A DNA stretch of 47,776 nt, from assembly GCF_901212655.1 (NCBI RefSeq), contig NZ_CAAKON010000025.1:30-47805 (forward strand), read 5' to 3'. Positions 41,189-47,776 of this stretch are shown piece after piece (position 1 is the stretch's first letter; each line of letters starts with the position of its first letter). This DNA comes from Olsenella uli (GTDB taxonomy: Bacteria > Actinomycetota > Coriobacteriia > Coriobacteriales > Atopobiaceae). A program made the position numbers and the translations under genes. Under the pieces are notes generated by a model, which was not told the origin of the DNA, made no database searches, and saw only the letters and a program-made list of their open reading frames with translations.

Positions 41189-42652
41189 TTACTCGCTCGG
41201 GTCGACGCGCTTCACATCGAACGACTTTGCGATCGCCGCTCGCGCCTCGGTCACGTCGGCGAATTCGCCCGAGTGGATGAACTGCACCACGAGGTTGCCC
41301 AGGCCGGTTCCCTCGACGGGGCCGGCAAAGACCGGGAGTCCGCACGCCTTGGAGGTGAGCTCGTTGAGGTACATGTCCTGGCAGCCGCCACCCACGATGT
41401 TGATGGCGTCGTAGTCGCGCCCGGTGAGCGCGCGCAGGTCGTCGACGGCCTCGGCGTAGCGCCGCGAGAGGCTGCAGTAGACGGTCCGCATGATCTCGCC
41501 AACGGTGCTGGGGACGGGCTGGCCCGTCTCGCGGCACGTGGCCACGACCTCGTCGATCATGGAATCGGGCGCGAGGAAGCGGTCGTCATCGACGTTTACG
41601 TAGGCCTCGAAGTCCGAGGCCTCGCGAGCAAGGCCGATGAGCTCGGGAAAGCTGTACTGGTGGTCGCTCTGGGCCTTGTGGGAGGTCTTGCCCGCCACGT
41701 AGTCCACGCCATTGAGCTCGCGACGGACCGACTGCATCATCCAGAGGCCCATGATGTTCTTGAGGAAGCGGAAGCGCTTCTGGAAGCCACCCTCGTTCGT
41801 GAAGTTCTGCAGGCGGCTCGCGTCGCTGGTGACCGGGCCCTCGTGCTCCACGCCCAGCAGGCTCCAGGTGCCCGAGGAGATGATCACGGAGTTCTTGTCG
41901 CGCACCGGCACCGCAAGGAACGCGGAGCCCGTGTCGTGCGTGGCAGGAAGCACGACCTCGCACTCGTAGCCCACGCGCTCCGAGACCTCGGGGGTGAGGC
42001 GCCCGAGGACCGCGCCAGGAATGGTCACCGGCTGAAAGATGCCGGAGGGGATGCCGCAGGAGGCAAGAATCTCAGGATCCCACTGGAGCGTGCGCGCGTT
42101 GAGCATACCCGTGGTGGTGGCGTTGGTGTACTCGTTGGCCTTCACGCCGCAGAGACGCCAGTTGAGGTAGTCGGGAATCATGAGGAAGGTGCGCGCGGCC
42201 TCGAGCTGCTCGGGATGCTCGCGCGAGAGTGCGATGAGCTGGTAGAGCGTGTTGAACGGCTGGCGCTGGATACCCGTAGCGCGGTAGACCGTCTCCGGGT
42301 CGACCATGGCGTCGGAGACGGCGTACATGCCCTGGGTGCGGGCGTCGCGATAGGCAACTGAGTCACCGAGCATGCAATCGGCGCCGTCGAGCAGGACGAA
42401 GTCGACGCCCCAGGTGTCGATGCCCACGCTCACCGGCTCGGCGCCAAAGTCGGACTTGCACTTCGCAAGGCCGGTGACGATCTCGTCGAAGAGTCCCTCG
42501 ACGTCCCAGCAGTCGTGGCCGCAGGCCCGGTGCTGGAGGTTATCGAAGCGGTGGACCTCCTCGAGCTTGATGACCCCGTCCTCGACGCGGCCGAGCAGCA
42601 CGCGCCCGCTCGAGGCCCCCAGGTCAACGGCAGCGTAAGTGCGCTCTCCCAT
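41189..42652 (-). CDS. rhaB: rhamnulokinase RhaB (487 aa)
   Basis: FGGY-family kinase phosphorylating L-rhamnulose at O-1. N-terminal phosphate motif AAVDLGASSGRVLLG, EVHRFDN, VGIDTWGVDFVLLD, the YRDART and IQRQPFNTLYQLIAL segments typical of RhaB, ATHDTGSAFLAVP, ISSGTWSLLGVE and the C-terminal adenine-site INIVGGGCQDMYLNELT. The length is typical. ATG 42652 shares one base with the stop of the upstream pyruvate-kinase-like gene (TAATG), so translation is coupled to it. Confidence 0.95.
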   Translation of the reverse strand: MGERTYAAVDLGASSGRVLLGRVEDGVIKLEEVHRFDNLQHRACGHDCWDVEGLFDEIVTGLAKCKSDFGAEPVSVGIDTWGVDFVLLDGADCMLGDSVAYRDARTQGMYAVSDAMVDPETVYRATGIQRQPFNTLYQLIALSREHPEQLEAARTFLMIPDYLNWRLCGVKANEYTNATTTGMLNARTLQWDPEILASCGIPSGIFQPVTIPGAVLGRLTPEVSERVGYECEVVLPATHDTGSAFLAVPVRDKNSVIISSGTWSLLGVEHEGPVTSDASRLQNFTNEGGFQKRFRFLKNIMGLWMMQSVRRELNGVDYVAGKTSHKAQSDHQYSFPELIGLAREASDFEAYVNVDDDRFLAPDSMIDEVVATCRETGQPVPSTVGEIMRTVYCSLSRRYAEAVDDLRALTGRDYDAINIVGGGCQDMYLNELTSKACGLPVFAGPVEGTGLGNLVVQFIHSGEFADVTEARAAIAKSFDVKRVDPSE

Positions 42653-44163
42653 TACTCGTTCCCCCTCTCGGAGCCGGCGTCGGCCAGCTCAACCACATAC
42701 ATCACGTTCGTAGGCGCAAAGGTCGAGGGGTCCGCCTCGGCGCGTATCGTCTGCTCGCCGGCGAAGCGACGGTCGAGGTGCGGGCTCGTGGCGCGATCGC
42801 CGCCGGTGACGACGGCGATGTCCCCCACGGCAGCCAGGCCCGCACGAAGCACGCGACGCTCGGCATCTGCCACGATGGCCCCGATGTCGCCACCCGCATT
42901 GCCCAGGGCCGGGATGACGCCCCAGTAGAGCTGCATGGAGCGCATCACCTCGGGCGTGGAGGCCACGGCGAAGATGGGCACACGCGGACGCAGCTTCGAG
43001 ACCAGGCGCGCGGTGCGGCCGGTGGTCGTGGGCGTGATGATGCAGGCGGCACCCACGCTCTCGGCGGTGCGCACGGCGCTCATGACCACGGAGGGGGCTA
43101 CGAGCGGGCCGCCCTCGGAGCGAGGCACAGGAGCGCCGTCAAGGTAGAGATGCTGCTCGGTGGCCTCGGCGATGCGGGCCATGGTCTGCACGGCGGGCAC
43201 CGGGTAGAGGCCCGTCGCCGTCTCGTCGGTGAGCATGAGCGCGTCGGCGCCGTCATAGATGGCGTTCGCGACGTCGCCGACCTCGGCGCGGGTGGGCGTA
43301 GGGCTGCGACACATGGAGTCGAGCATCTGCGTGGCGATGACCACCGGCTTGTGGCGGTGGTTGCACTCGCGGATGATCTGCTTCTGGACGTGCGGGATGT
43401 CGTATGGCGTCATCTCGAGGCCCAGGATGCCACGTGAGACCATCACGGCATCCGCCGCGTCGACGACCTCCTCGAGGTTCTCAAAGGCATCGGCGGTCTC
43501 GATCTTCGCGACGATGCGCACGGTGGTGCCCTCGTTGGCGTCGAGGAACATGCGCACGCGACGCACGTCCTCGGCCGTACGCACGAACGAGGCGGCCACG
43601 AAGTCGACGCCCTCGCGCAGCGCGGCGATGATGTCGCGACGGTCGCCGTCGGTGAGGATCGGCAGCGGCACCGTGGTGCCCGGCAGGTTCACGAGCACGT
43701 TCTCGCGCAGCACGCCGGAGGTCTGGACGGTGCATTCGATCTCGCCGGCATGGGCCTCGTCGACGGCCAGCTCGATGCGGCCGGCGTCAAGCAGAATCGT
43801 GGTTCCCGGACGCACGTAGCCCGCCAGGCCCGCGCACGACTGCGAGACGATCCGGTCGGTGCCGGCGACCTCGCGCTCCGTCAGCGTGAAGTGGTCGCCT
43901 GCACGCAGAACCTGCGAGTGACCACCCGCAAGCGACCCGGTGCGAATCTCGGGCCCGCGCGTGTCGAGCATGACCGCGACGCAGGCATCGAGCTCCTGAC
44001 GCACCTTCTTGAGGCGCTGGATGCGGGCCACGATCTGCTCAGACGATCCCATGGACGCATCGACGCGCGCCACGTCCATACCCGCGACAATGAGGTTCCT
44101 CAGCGTAGACTCGCTGTCGACCGCCGGCCCCAGCGTGCAGACAATCCTCGTGCGCTTTGCCAT
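42652..44163 (-). CDS. divergent pyruvate kinase-like protein (503 aa)
   Basis: Full-length pyruvate kinase fold: TRIVCTLGPA, MLDTRGPEIRTG (Asp67), B domain, ASFVRTAEDV, VAKIETADA with Lys and Glu, IATQMLDSM with the catalytic Thr, PTRAEVGDVANAI, and a C-terminal regulatory-type domain (ESVGAACIITPTTTGRTARLVSKLRP). Two active-site positions depart from the family: the RGDLG metal-ligand Asp is Ile246 (RGILG), and the NFSH monovalent-cation motif reads DASM (35-38). Catalysis may be impaired or altered. The stop overlaps rhaB's start. An alternative start lies 25 codons upstream, but GGACGG before 44163 and the conserved N terminus favour 44163. Confidence 0.85.
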   Translation of the reverse strand: MAKRTRIVCTLGPAVDSESTLRNLIVAGMDVARVDASMGSSEQIVARIQRLKKVRQELDACVAVMLDTRGPEIRTGSLAGGHSQVLRAGDHFTLTEREVAGTDRIVSQSCAGLAGYVRPGTTILLDAGRIELAVDEAHAGEIECTVQTSGVLRENVLVNLPGTTVPLPILTDGDRRDIIAALREGVDFVAASFVRTAEDVRRVRMFLDANEGTTVRIVAKIETADAFENLEEVVDAADAVMVSRGILGLEMTPYDIPHVQKQIIRECNHRHKPVVIATQMLDSMCRSPTPTRAEVGDVANAIYDGADALMLTDETATGLYPVPAVQTMARIAEATEQHLYLDGAPVPRSEGGPLVAPSVVMSAVRTAESVGAACIITPTTTGRTARLVSKLRPRVPIFAVASTPEVMRSMQLYWGVIPALGNAGGDIGAIVADAERRVLRAGLAAVGDIAVVTGGDRATSPHLDRRFAGEQTIRAEADPSTFAPTNVMYVVELADAGSERGNE

Positions 44164-44436
44164 CCGTCCGTCCCTTCGACGTCCGCCCTTTCGTTTTTTC
44201 GAGAGGAAGTGTACGTCGAACCGGGATTTGTTTTTCATTTGATTATTGGATATGAAAAGCTTTTTCTTACTCTGGTACTTCGAGGATATGGCTACATACC
44301 AGTGCTTATATTCGGCTGTTGACGTCTATTATTGAATCGCTATCGCTCTTCCCCATTCTGCGAGTGGTCTGTATACGAGGGCGAGCGGTATTTGTTTGCA
44401 TGATTGAAATTAAGGACGGAAAACTCTTCCGCCGCT
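44164..44436. promoter_or_regulatory. A/T-rich promoter region of the rha operon
   Basis: The 273 bases upstream of the pyruvate-kinase-like gene are markedly A/T-rich. GAAAAGCTTTTTC at 44254-44266 is a near-perfect palindrome about 90 bases upstream of the start, a candidate site for the adjacent RpiR regulator. No clear -35/-10 pair could be fixed. Confidence 0.45.
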
Positions 44437-44593
44437 ACGATTGGGCGTGCTCGGCACGTCTGATTGGACGTGATCGGCCAGCCTGATTGGGCGTGCCCTG
44501 CTGATGAGGTGGCCTGACTGATCAGGCACATCGGGTTGATTGGGTATGTTGTCAAGCCGAATCGGACACGCCGAGCCAATTGGACATGCCAGG
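44437..44593. repeat. degenerate 21-23-base repeat array downstream of rpiR
   Basis: GATTGG-type cores recur at 44439, 44462, 44485, 44538, 44559 (GAATCGG) and 44579 (AATTGG), usually followed by RCRTG. Spacings are 23, 23, 53, 21 and 20. The array fills the space between the rpiR stop and the rha promoter. It is too degenerate for a CRISPR. Confidence 0.55.
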
Positions 44594-45466
44594 CTAGTCG
44601 ACAGGCACGGAGCCACCGGACTTCTCGACCGTGAACGCCTTCTGGAACATCCGCAGGTACTCCTGGGCGTCGGGCGAGTCGTGGAACAGCAGCAAGATCA
44701 TGCACTCGACCACGAAGTTGATCGAGTTGTGGGATACGGCGAAGTTGTTTGCGAGCAGCTGGTCGCGGTTCGCCACAGACAGGATGTGGTCGGCGCGCGA
44801 GGCAAGGTGCGTCGTGGGGTCCGCCGTGATGATCACCGTCGGGATCGCCGAGTCTTGGGCGTTGTCCATGATGATGTTGAGGCGGCGCGACATCGCCGAG
44901 TTCGAGATGAACACGATGCAGTCGTCCTTGCCGAGCAGCTGCGCCAGAATGGCCGCCGCATCGGTCGTGGAGGGCGCGATGGCCTTGACCCCCACGTGCG
45001 AGAACTTGGTGGCCACCATCTGGGCATAGGAGAGCGAGGTGCCCGCTCCCACGAACATGACGGTCTGCGCGCGCTGGATGAGCCGGCACGCATCCACGAG
45101 AGCGGCGTCGCTCAGCATCGAGACGGTGTCGTTGAGCTCCTCGACCTTGCGGGCGAGCACGTAGCGCACCGAGCCCTCGACGTCGTCGAACGAGATGCCG
45201 TCGGAGGAGTCGAACGGGCGCTCCTTCGAGACCTCCTCGCGCGCGAGGGCAAGGCGAAGCTGGGCGAACGAGTCGTAGCCGAGCGCGCGCACGAAGCGCG
45301 AGACGGTCGTGTTCGAGGTGTTCGAACCACGCGCGATCTCGCCCGCCGTGAGCGAGGAAATCGTGCCCCCTCCCTGCAGGATGAAGTCCGCGATGCGACG
45401 CTCGGCATCCGAAAGGCTCCCATAGTTCGACAGGATGGAGTTGACGACGTACTTGTCCTCGCCCAT
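44594..45466 (-). CDS. RpiR/MurR-family regulator with SIS domain (290 aa)
   Basis: N-terminal HTH_6 domain (LSNYGSLSDAERRIADFIL, LTAGEIARGSNTSNTTVSRFVRALGYDSFAQLR, about residues 8-60) and C-terminal sugar isomerase (SIS) domain (VMFVGAGTSLSYAQMVATKF, VFISNSAMSRRLNIIMDNAQ, VIITADPTTHLASRADHIL) that binds a sugar phosphate. ATG 45466 has AAAGG upstream. Its position at the head of the rha genes and the loss of the nearby AraC gene make it the likely rha regulator, with rhamnulose 1-phosphate a plausible ligand; this is inference. Its last 14 codons are duplicated at 17257-17310. Confidence 0.88.
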   Translation of the reverse strand: MGEDKYVVNSILSNYGSLSDAERRIADFILQGGGTISSLTAGEIARGSNTSNTTVSRFVRALGYDSFAQLRLALAREEVSKERPFDSSDGISFDDVEGSVRYVLARKVEELNDTVSMLSDAALVDACRLIQRAQTVMFVGAGTSLSYAQMVATKFSHVGVKAIAPSTTDAAAILAQLLGKDDCIVFISNSAMSRRLNIIMDNAQDSAIPTVIITADPTTHLASRADHILSVANRDQLLANNFAVSHNSINFVVECMILLLFHDSPDAQEYLRMFQKAFTVEKSGGSVPVD

Positions 45467-45651
45467 GGCACGCCCTTTCGCCTGACGTTTATCTAGCGCA
45501 AAAGAATACCACCCGCATGGGCATGACGCCCGCCCGGAGATTGCCCGCGGCATTGGCTAGCAAGGGAGCACGGATGAGCCACGTCGCCGCCCCGATTGGC
45601 TCATTGGCCCCAGCGCCACGAGTCGGACGGAATGGCGAACCGACTCACCTC
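45467..45651. other. upstream region of rpiR
   Basis: This short spacer holds the unmapped promoter of the RpiR gene. A repeated ACTCACC/GAGCC character is seen, but no tRNA, small gene or convincing promoter pair could be supported. Confidence 0.35.
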
Positions 45652-45687
45652 AATCCAAAAAAGGCGCCGCCCGAAGGCGGCGCCTTA
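45652..45687 (-). terminator. intrinsic terminator of aspS
   Basis: AAGGCGCCGCC (45661-45671) and GGCGGCGCCTT (45676-45686) form a perfect 11-pair stem with a CGAA loop, followed on the minus strand by TTTTGGATT. It lies 60 bases after the aspS stop. Confidence 0.92.
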
Positions 45688-45746
45688 ATGAGCCAGATTG
45701 GATGGCAGACTCAAACCGGGGCGACTCATCCGCAAGCTAGAACAAC

Positions 45747-47600
45747 CTAGAGCGGGCGGATGTTGACCTCCTTGAGCTGCTTGGCGGAGACCTCGCTCGG
45801 CGCGTCGCTCATGAGGTCCGAGCCGCTCGCCGTCTTGGGGAACGCCATGACGTCTCGGATGGAGTCGGAGCCGGTGAGCAGCATGCACACGCGGTCGAGG
45901 CCAAGCGCGAAGCCGCCCATGGGAGGCGCGCCAAACTCGAGGGCCTCCATGACGAAGCCAAACTGCTCGCGGGCGCGCTCGGGCGTGAAGCCCAGCTTCT
46001 CCAGGATCTTCTCCTGCAGCTCGGCATTGTGGATGCGCATGCCGCCACCGCCGGCCTCGTAGCCGTCCATGACGAAGTCGTAGGTGTGGGAGCCCACGGC
46101 CAGCGGGTCGGAGTCGAGCTTGTCGATGTCGGCCTCGACCGGCTGCGTGAAGGGCTGGTGCTCGGAGGCGTAGGCCTTGCGGTCCTCGTCCCAGTGGAAC
46201 AGTGGGAAGTCCACGACCCACAGGAAGTCGTGACCCTCGCGCGGCACGTCGAGCGCGTCAGCCATGTGGCAGCGCATGCCGCCGAGGATCTCGTCTGAGG
46301 TCAGGCGCGGGCCGGCGGCGAACATCACGAGGTCGCCGGGCTGGGCGTCGGCACGCTTACGGAGCTCGGCCATCTCCTCGTCGGAGAAGAACTTCACGAT
46401 CGGGCTGTTGATGGAGCCGTCCTCGCGGAAGGCGATCCAGGCCAGGCCCTTGGCGCCGAAGGTCTCAGCAATGGGCTCGAGCTTGTCGATCTGCGCGCGC
46501 GGCCAGGAGCCTGCGCCCTTGGCGTTGATGCACTTGACGACGGAGCCCTCGGTGTTGGCGGCACCGGAGAACACCTTGAACTTGGAATTCTTGAAGACGT
46601 CGGTGACGTCAACGAGGTGCATGCCGTAGCGCGTGTCGGGCTTGTCGACGCCGTAGGTGTCCATCGCGTCCCAGTAGGAGATGCGACGCAGCGGCGTGGG
46701 CATGTCGACGCCCATCTTGGCGAAGGCGTCGTGGAGCACGTCCTCGAGCGCGCCCATGACGTCGTCCTGCTCGACGAAGCTCATCTCGATGTCCACCTGC
46801 GTGAACTCGGGCTGACGGTCGGCACGAAGGTCCTCGTCGCGGAAGCACTTGGCAACCTGGTAGTAGCGCTCGACGCCGCCCACCATGAGCAGCTGCTTCA
46901 GGAGCTGCGGGGACTGAGGCAGGGCGTAGAAGTGACCCGGCTGGATGCGGCAGGGCACCAGGAAGTCACGCGCGCCCTCGGGCGTGGACTTGAAGAGGCT
47001 CGGCGTCTCGACCTCCATGAAGGAGCGGCTGTGGAGCGCCTCGCGAATGGCAAAGGTGAAGTCTGAGCGCAGCTTGAGGTGGCCCATCATCTCCGGGCGG
47101 CGAATGTCGAGGTAGCGATAGCGCAGACGCGTGTCCTCGGAGGTATCGATGCCATCCTCGATCTGGAACGGAGGGGTCTTGGAGCGGTTGAGCACCTCGA
47201 TGGTGTCGACGCGAACCTCAACCTCACCGGTGGGGAGCTTGGGGTTGACGGTGGCCTCGTCACGGCCGCGCACGACACCCTTGACGAGGATGGGCCACTC
47301 GGGGCGGATGACCTCGGCAGCGTGGAAGGCGGTGCCGCCGGAGTGCTCGGGGTCGAAGGTGCACTGCGTCATGCCCGTACGGTCACGGAGGTCAACGAAG
47401 ATGAGGCCACCGTGGTCGCGGCGACGCCAGACCCAGCCAGTGAGCGTAACCTCCTCGCCGATGTTCTCGCGACGAAGCTCGCCCGCGGTCTTGGTATGCA
47501 TGGAGTGCTCGTGCATGGGCGCGAGCTCGGCGGCGCTGGTGAACGTGGCCTCCGAGGCCTCGGCCTCGACGCGCTGCTCTGCGCTGGTGCTATCTGACAT
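45747..47600 (-). CDS. aspS: aspartyl-tRNA synthetase (617 aa)
   Basis: Bacterial-type class IIb AspRS charging tRNA-Asp. Order of domains: an N-terminal extension of about 30 residues, OB-fold anticodon domain (VTLTGWVWRRRDHGGLIFVDLRD), catalytic core with motif 2 (CFRDEDLRADRQPEFTQVDIEMSF), the bacterial GAD insertion, and motif 3 (MGGFALGLDRVCMLLTG). The histidine in RRDHGG is the residue associated with non-discriminating AspRS enzymes, which also make Asp-tRNA-Asn for GatCAB amidation; this needs confirming against the rest of the genome. ATG 47600 has GAAAGGAA upstream. A terminator follows it. Single-gene unit. Confidence 0.96.
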   Translation of the reverse strand: MSDSTSAEQRVEAEASEATFTSAAELAPMHEHSMHTKTAGELRRENIGEEVTLTGWVWRRRDHGGLIFVDLRDRTGMTQCTFDPEHSGGTAFHAAEVIRPEWPILVKGVVRGRDEATVNPKLPTGEVEVRVDTIEVLNRSKTPPFQIEDGIDTSEDTRLRYRYLDIRRPEMMGHLKLRSDFTFAIREALHSRSFMEVETPSLFKSTPEGARDFLVPCRIQPGHFYALPQSPQLLKQLLMVGGVERYYQVAKCFRDEDLRADRQPEFTQVDIEMSFVEQDDVMGALEDVLHDAFAKMGVDMPTPLRRISYWDAMDTYGVDKPDTRYGMHLVDVTDVFKNSKFKVFSGAANTEGSVVKCINAKGAGSWPRAQIDKLEPIAETFGAKGLAWIAFREDGSINSPIVKFFSDEEMAELRKRADAQPGDLVMFAAGPRLTSDEILGGMRCHMADALDVPREGHDFLWVVDFPLFHWDEDRKAYASEHQPFTQPVEADIDKLDSDPLAVGSHTYDFVMDGYEAGGGGMRIHNAELQEKILEKLGFTPERAREQFGFVMEALEFGAPPMGGFALGLDRVCMLLTGSDSIRDVMAFPKTASGSDLMSDAPSEVSAKQLKEVNIRPL

Positions 47601-47681
47601 GCGGCTCTATTCCTTTCGTCTGCGCCACCCCGTGCCGGTGCGGGTGGCAAGTCCCAGCCGGCGAGCGGTCGCGTAAACAGC

Positions 47682-47709
47682 GCGAACGTTCGCACGGGTC
47701 GGTATCATA
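47682..47709 (-). promoter_or_regulatory. aspS promoter region with 12-base palindrome
   Basis: Minus-strand TATGAT (complement of 47704-47709) is the likely -10 box, about 100 bases before the start codon. The perfect palindrome GCGAACGTTCGC at 47682-47693 would lie at the start of the leader. No T-box elements (stem with NGGN bulge) were recognised. Confidence 0.45.
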
Positions 47710-47776
47710 CCGCAGGAAGAGGGCGTGGCTGCGGCCTCTCGCGACTGCTGGTTGATTTCCGATCCCAACCGAACAC

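Noticed and set aside
44437..44593. Possible CRISPR array
   Set aside because: Repeat units are short and degenerate, spacers are absent and no cas gene is present.
47682..47693. GCGAACGTTCGC as an operator of the 20280 LacI protein
   Set aside because: It lies in the aspS leader, where control by a pectin regulator is implausible; more likely a chance or local palindrome.
1..47776. kdgK, kdgA, kduI, kduD, rhaA and lactaldehyde enzymes
   Set aside because: Looked for because the pathway needs them; none is encoded in this window.

Overview
The window is a G+C-rich, densely coded bacterial chromosome segment. Codon use, Shine-Dalgarno sequences of the AAAGGAG/GAGG type, one apparently leaderless gene, low-complexity Ala/Pro/Gly inserts and the gene families present fit an actinobacterium of class Coriobacteriia (an Olsenella/Atopobiaceae-like gut or rumen anaerobe). 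That assignment is inferred from style, not from a marker gene. No rRNA, tRNA, insertion sequence, prophage or CRISPR array was found.

Most of the window is a pectin and rhamnogalacturonan-I utilisation island in four blocks. (1) 100-9136, minus strand: uxaC-uxaB-uxaA (galacturonate to tagaturonate, altronate and 2-keto-3-deoxygluconate), then a repeat and terminator-like spacer, then a pectin methylesterase, a two-domain esterase fusion and a small acetylesterase. A divergent KdgR-like LacI repressor (9626-10684) and three operator-like palindromes lie upstream. (2) 17315-21302: a GH28 glycosidase, a protein that looks like a tandem mutarotase, and a divergent LacI regulator. (3) 21824-37372, minus strand: NodB-type deacetylase, PL22 oligogalacturonate lyase, GPH symporter, second PL22, TIM-barrel sugar isomerase, GH105 unsaturated rhamnogalacturonyl hydrolase, two SGNH/CE12 acetylesterases, PL4 rhamnogalacturonan lyase and a second GPH symporter. 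(4) 38276-45466, minus strand: L-rhamnose catabolism (pyruvate-kinase-like gene, rhaB, a fucose/arabinose-isomerase-type gene where rhaA would be expected, rhaD, rhaM) with an RpiR regulator.

None of the polysaccharide-active enzymes has a recognisable signal peptide. The model is therefore import of oligogalacturonides and rhamnogalacturonan oligomers by the two GPH symporters, followed by cytoplasmic de-esterification (CE8, CE12, alpha/beta esterases, NodB), depolymerisation (PL4, GH28, GH105, PL22) and routing of galacturonate through UxaCBA and of rhamnose through the rha genes. KdgK, KdgA, KduI, KduD and lactaldehyde metabolism are not encoded here.

Housekeeping or unrelated genes sit at 10883-17260 (a flippase, a DUF3825 protein, an Elp3-type radical SAM/GNAT enzyme and a divergent Trm9-like methyltransferase) and at 45747-47600 (aspS). 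Notable points are the Elp3/Trm9-like pair (a possible bacterial mcm5U34 route), the pyruvate-kinase-like protein lacking a metal-binding Asp but translationally coupled to rhaB, the missing rhaA, the tandem RhaM-like protein, a shared LacI operator found in four intergenic regions, and gene remnants (3' end of an rpiR copy, AraC C-terminus) that record rearrangement.
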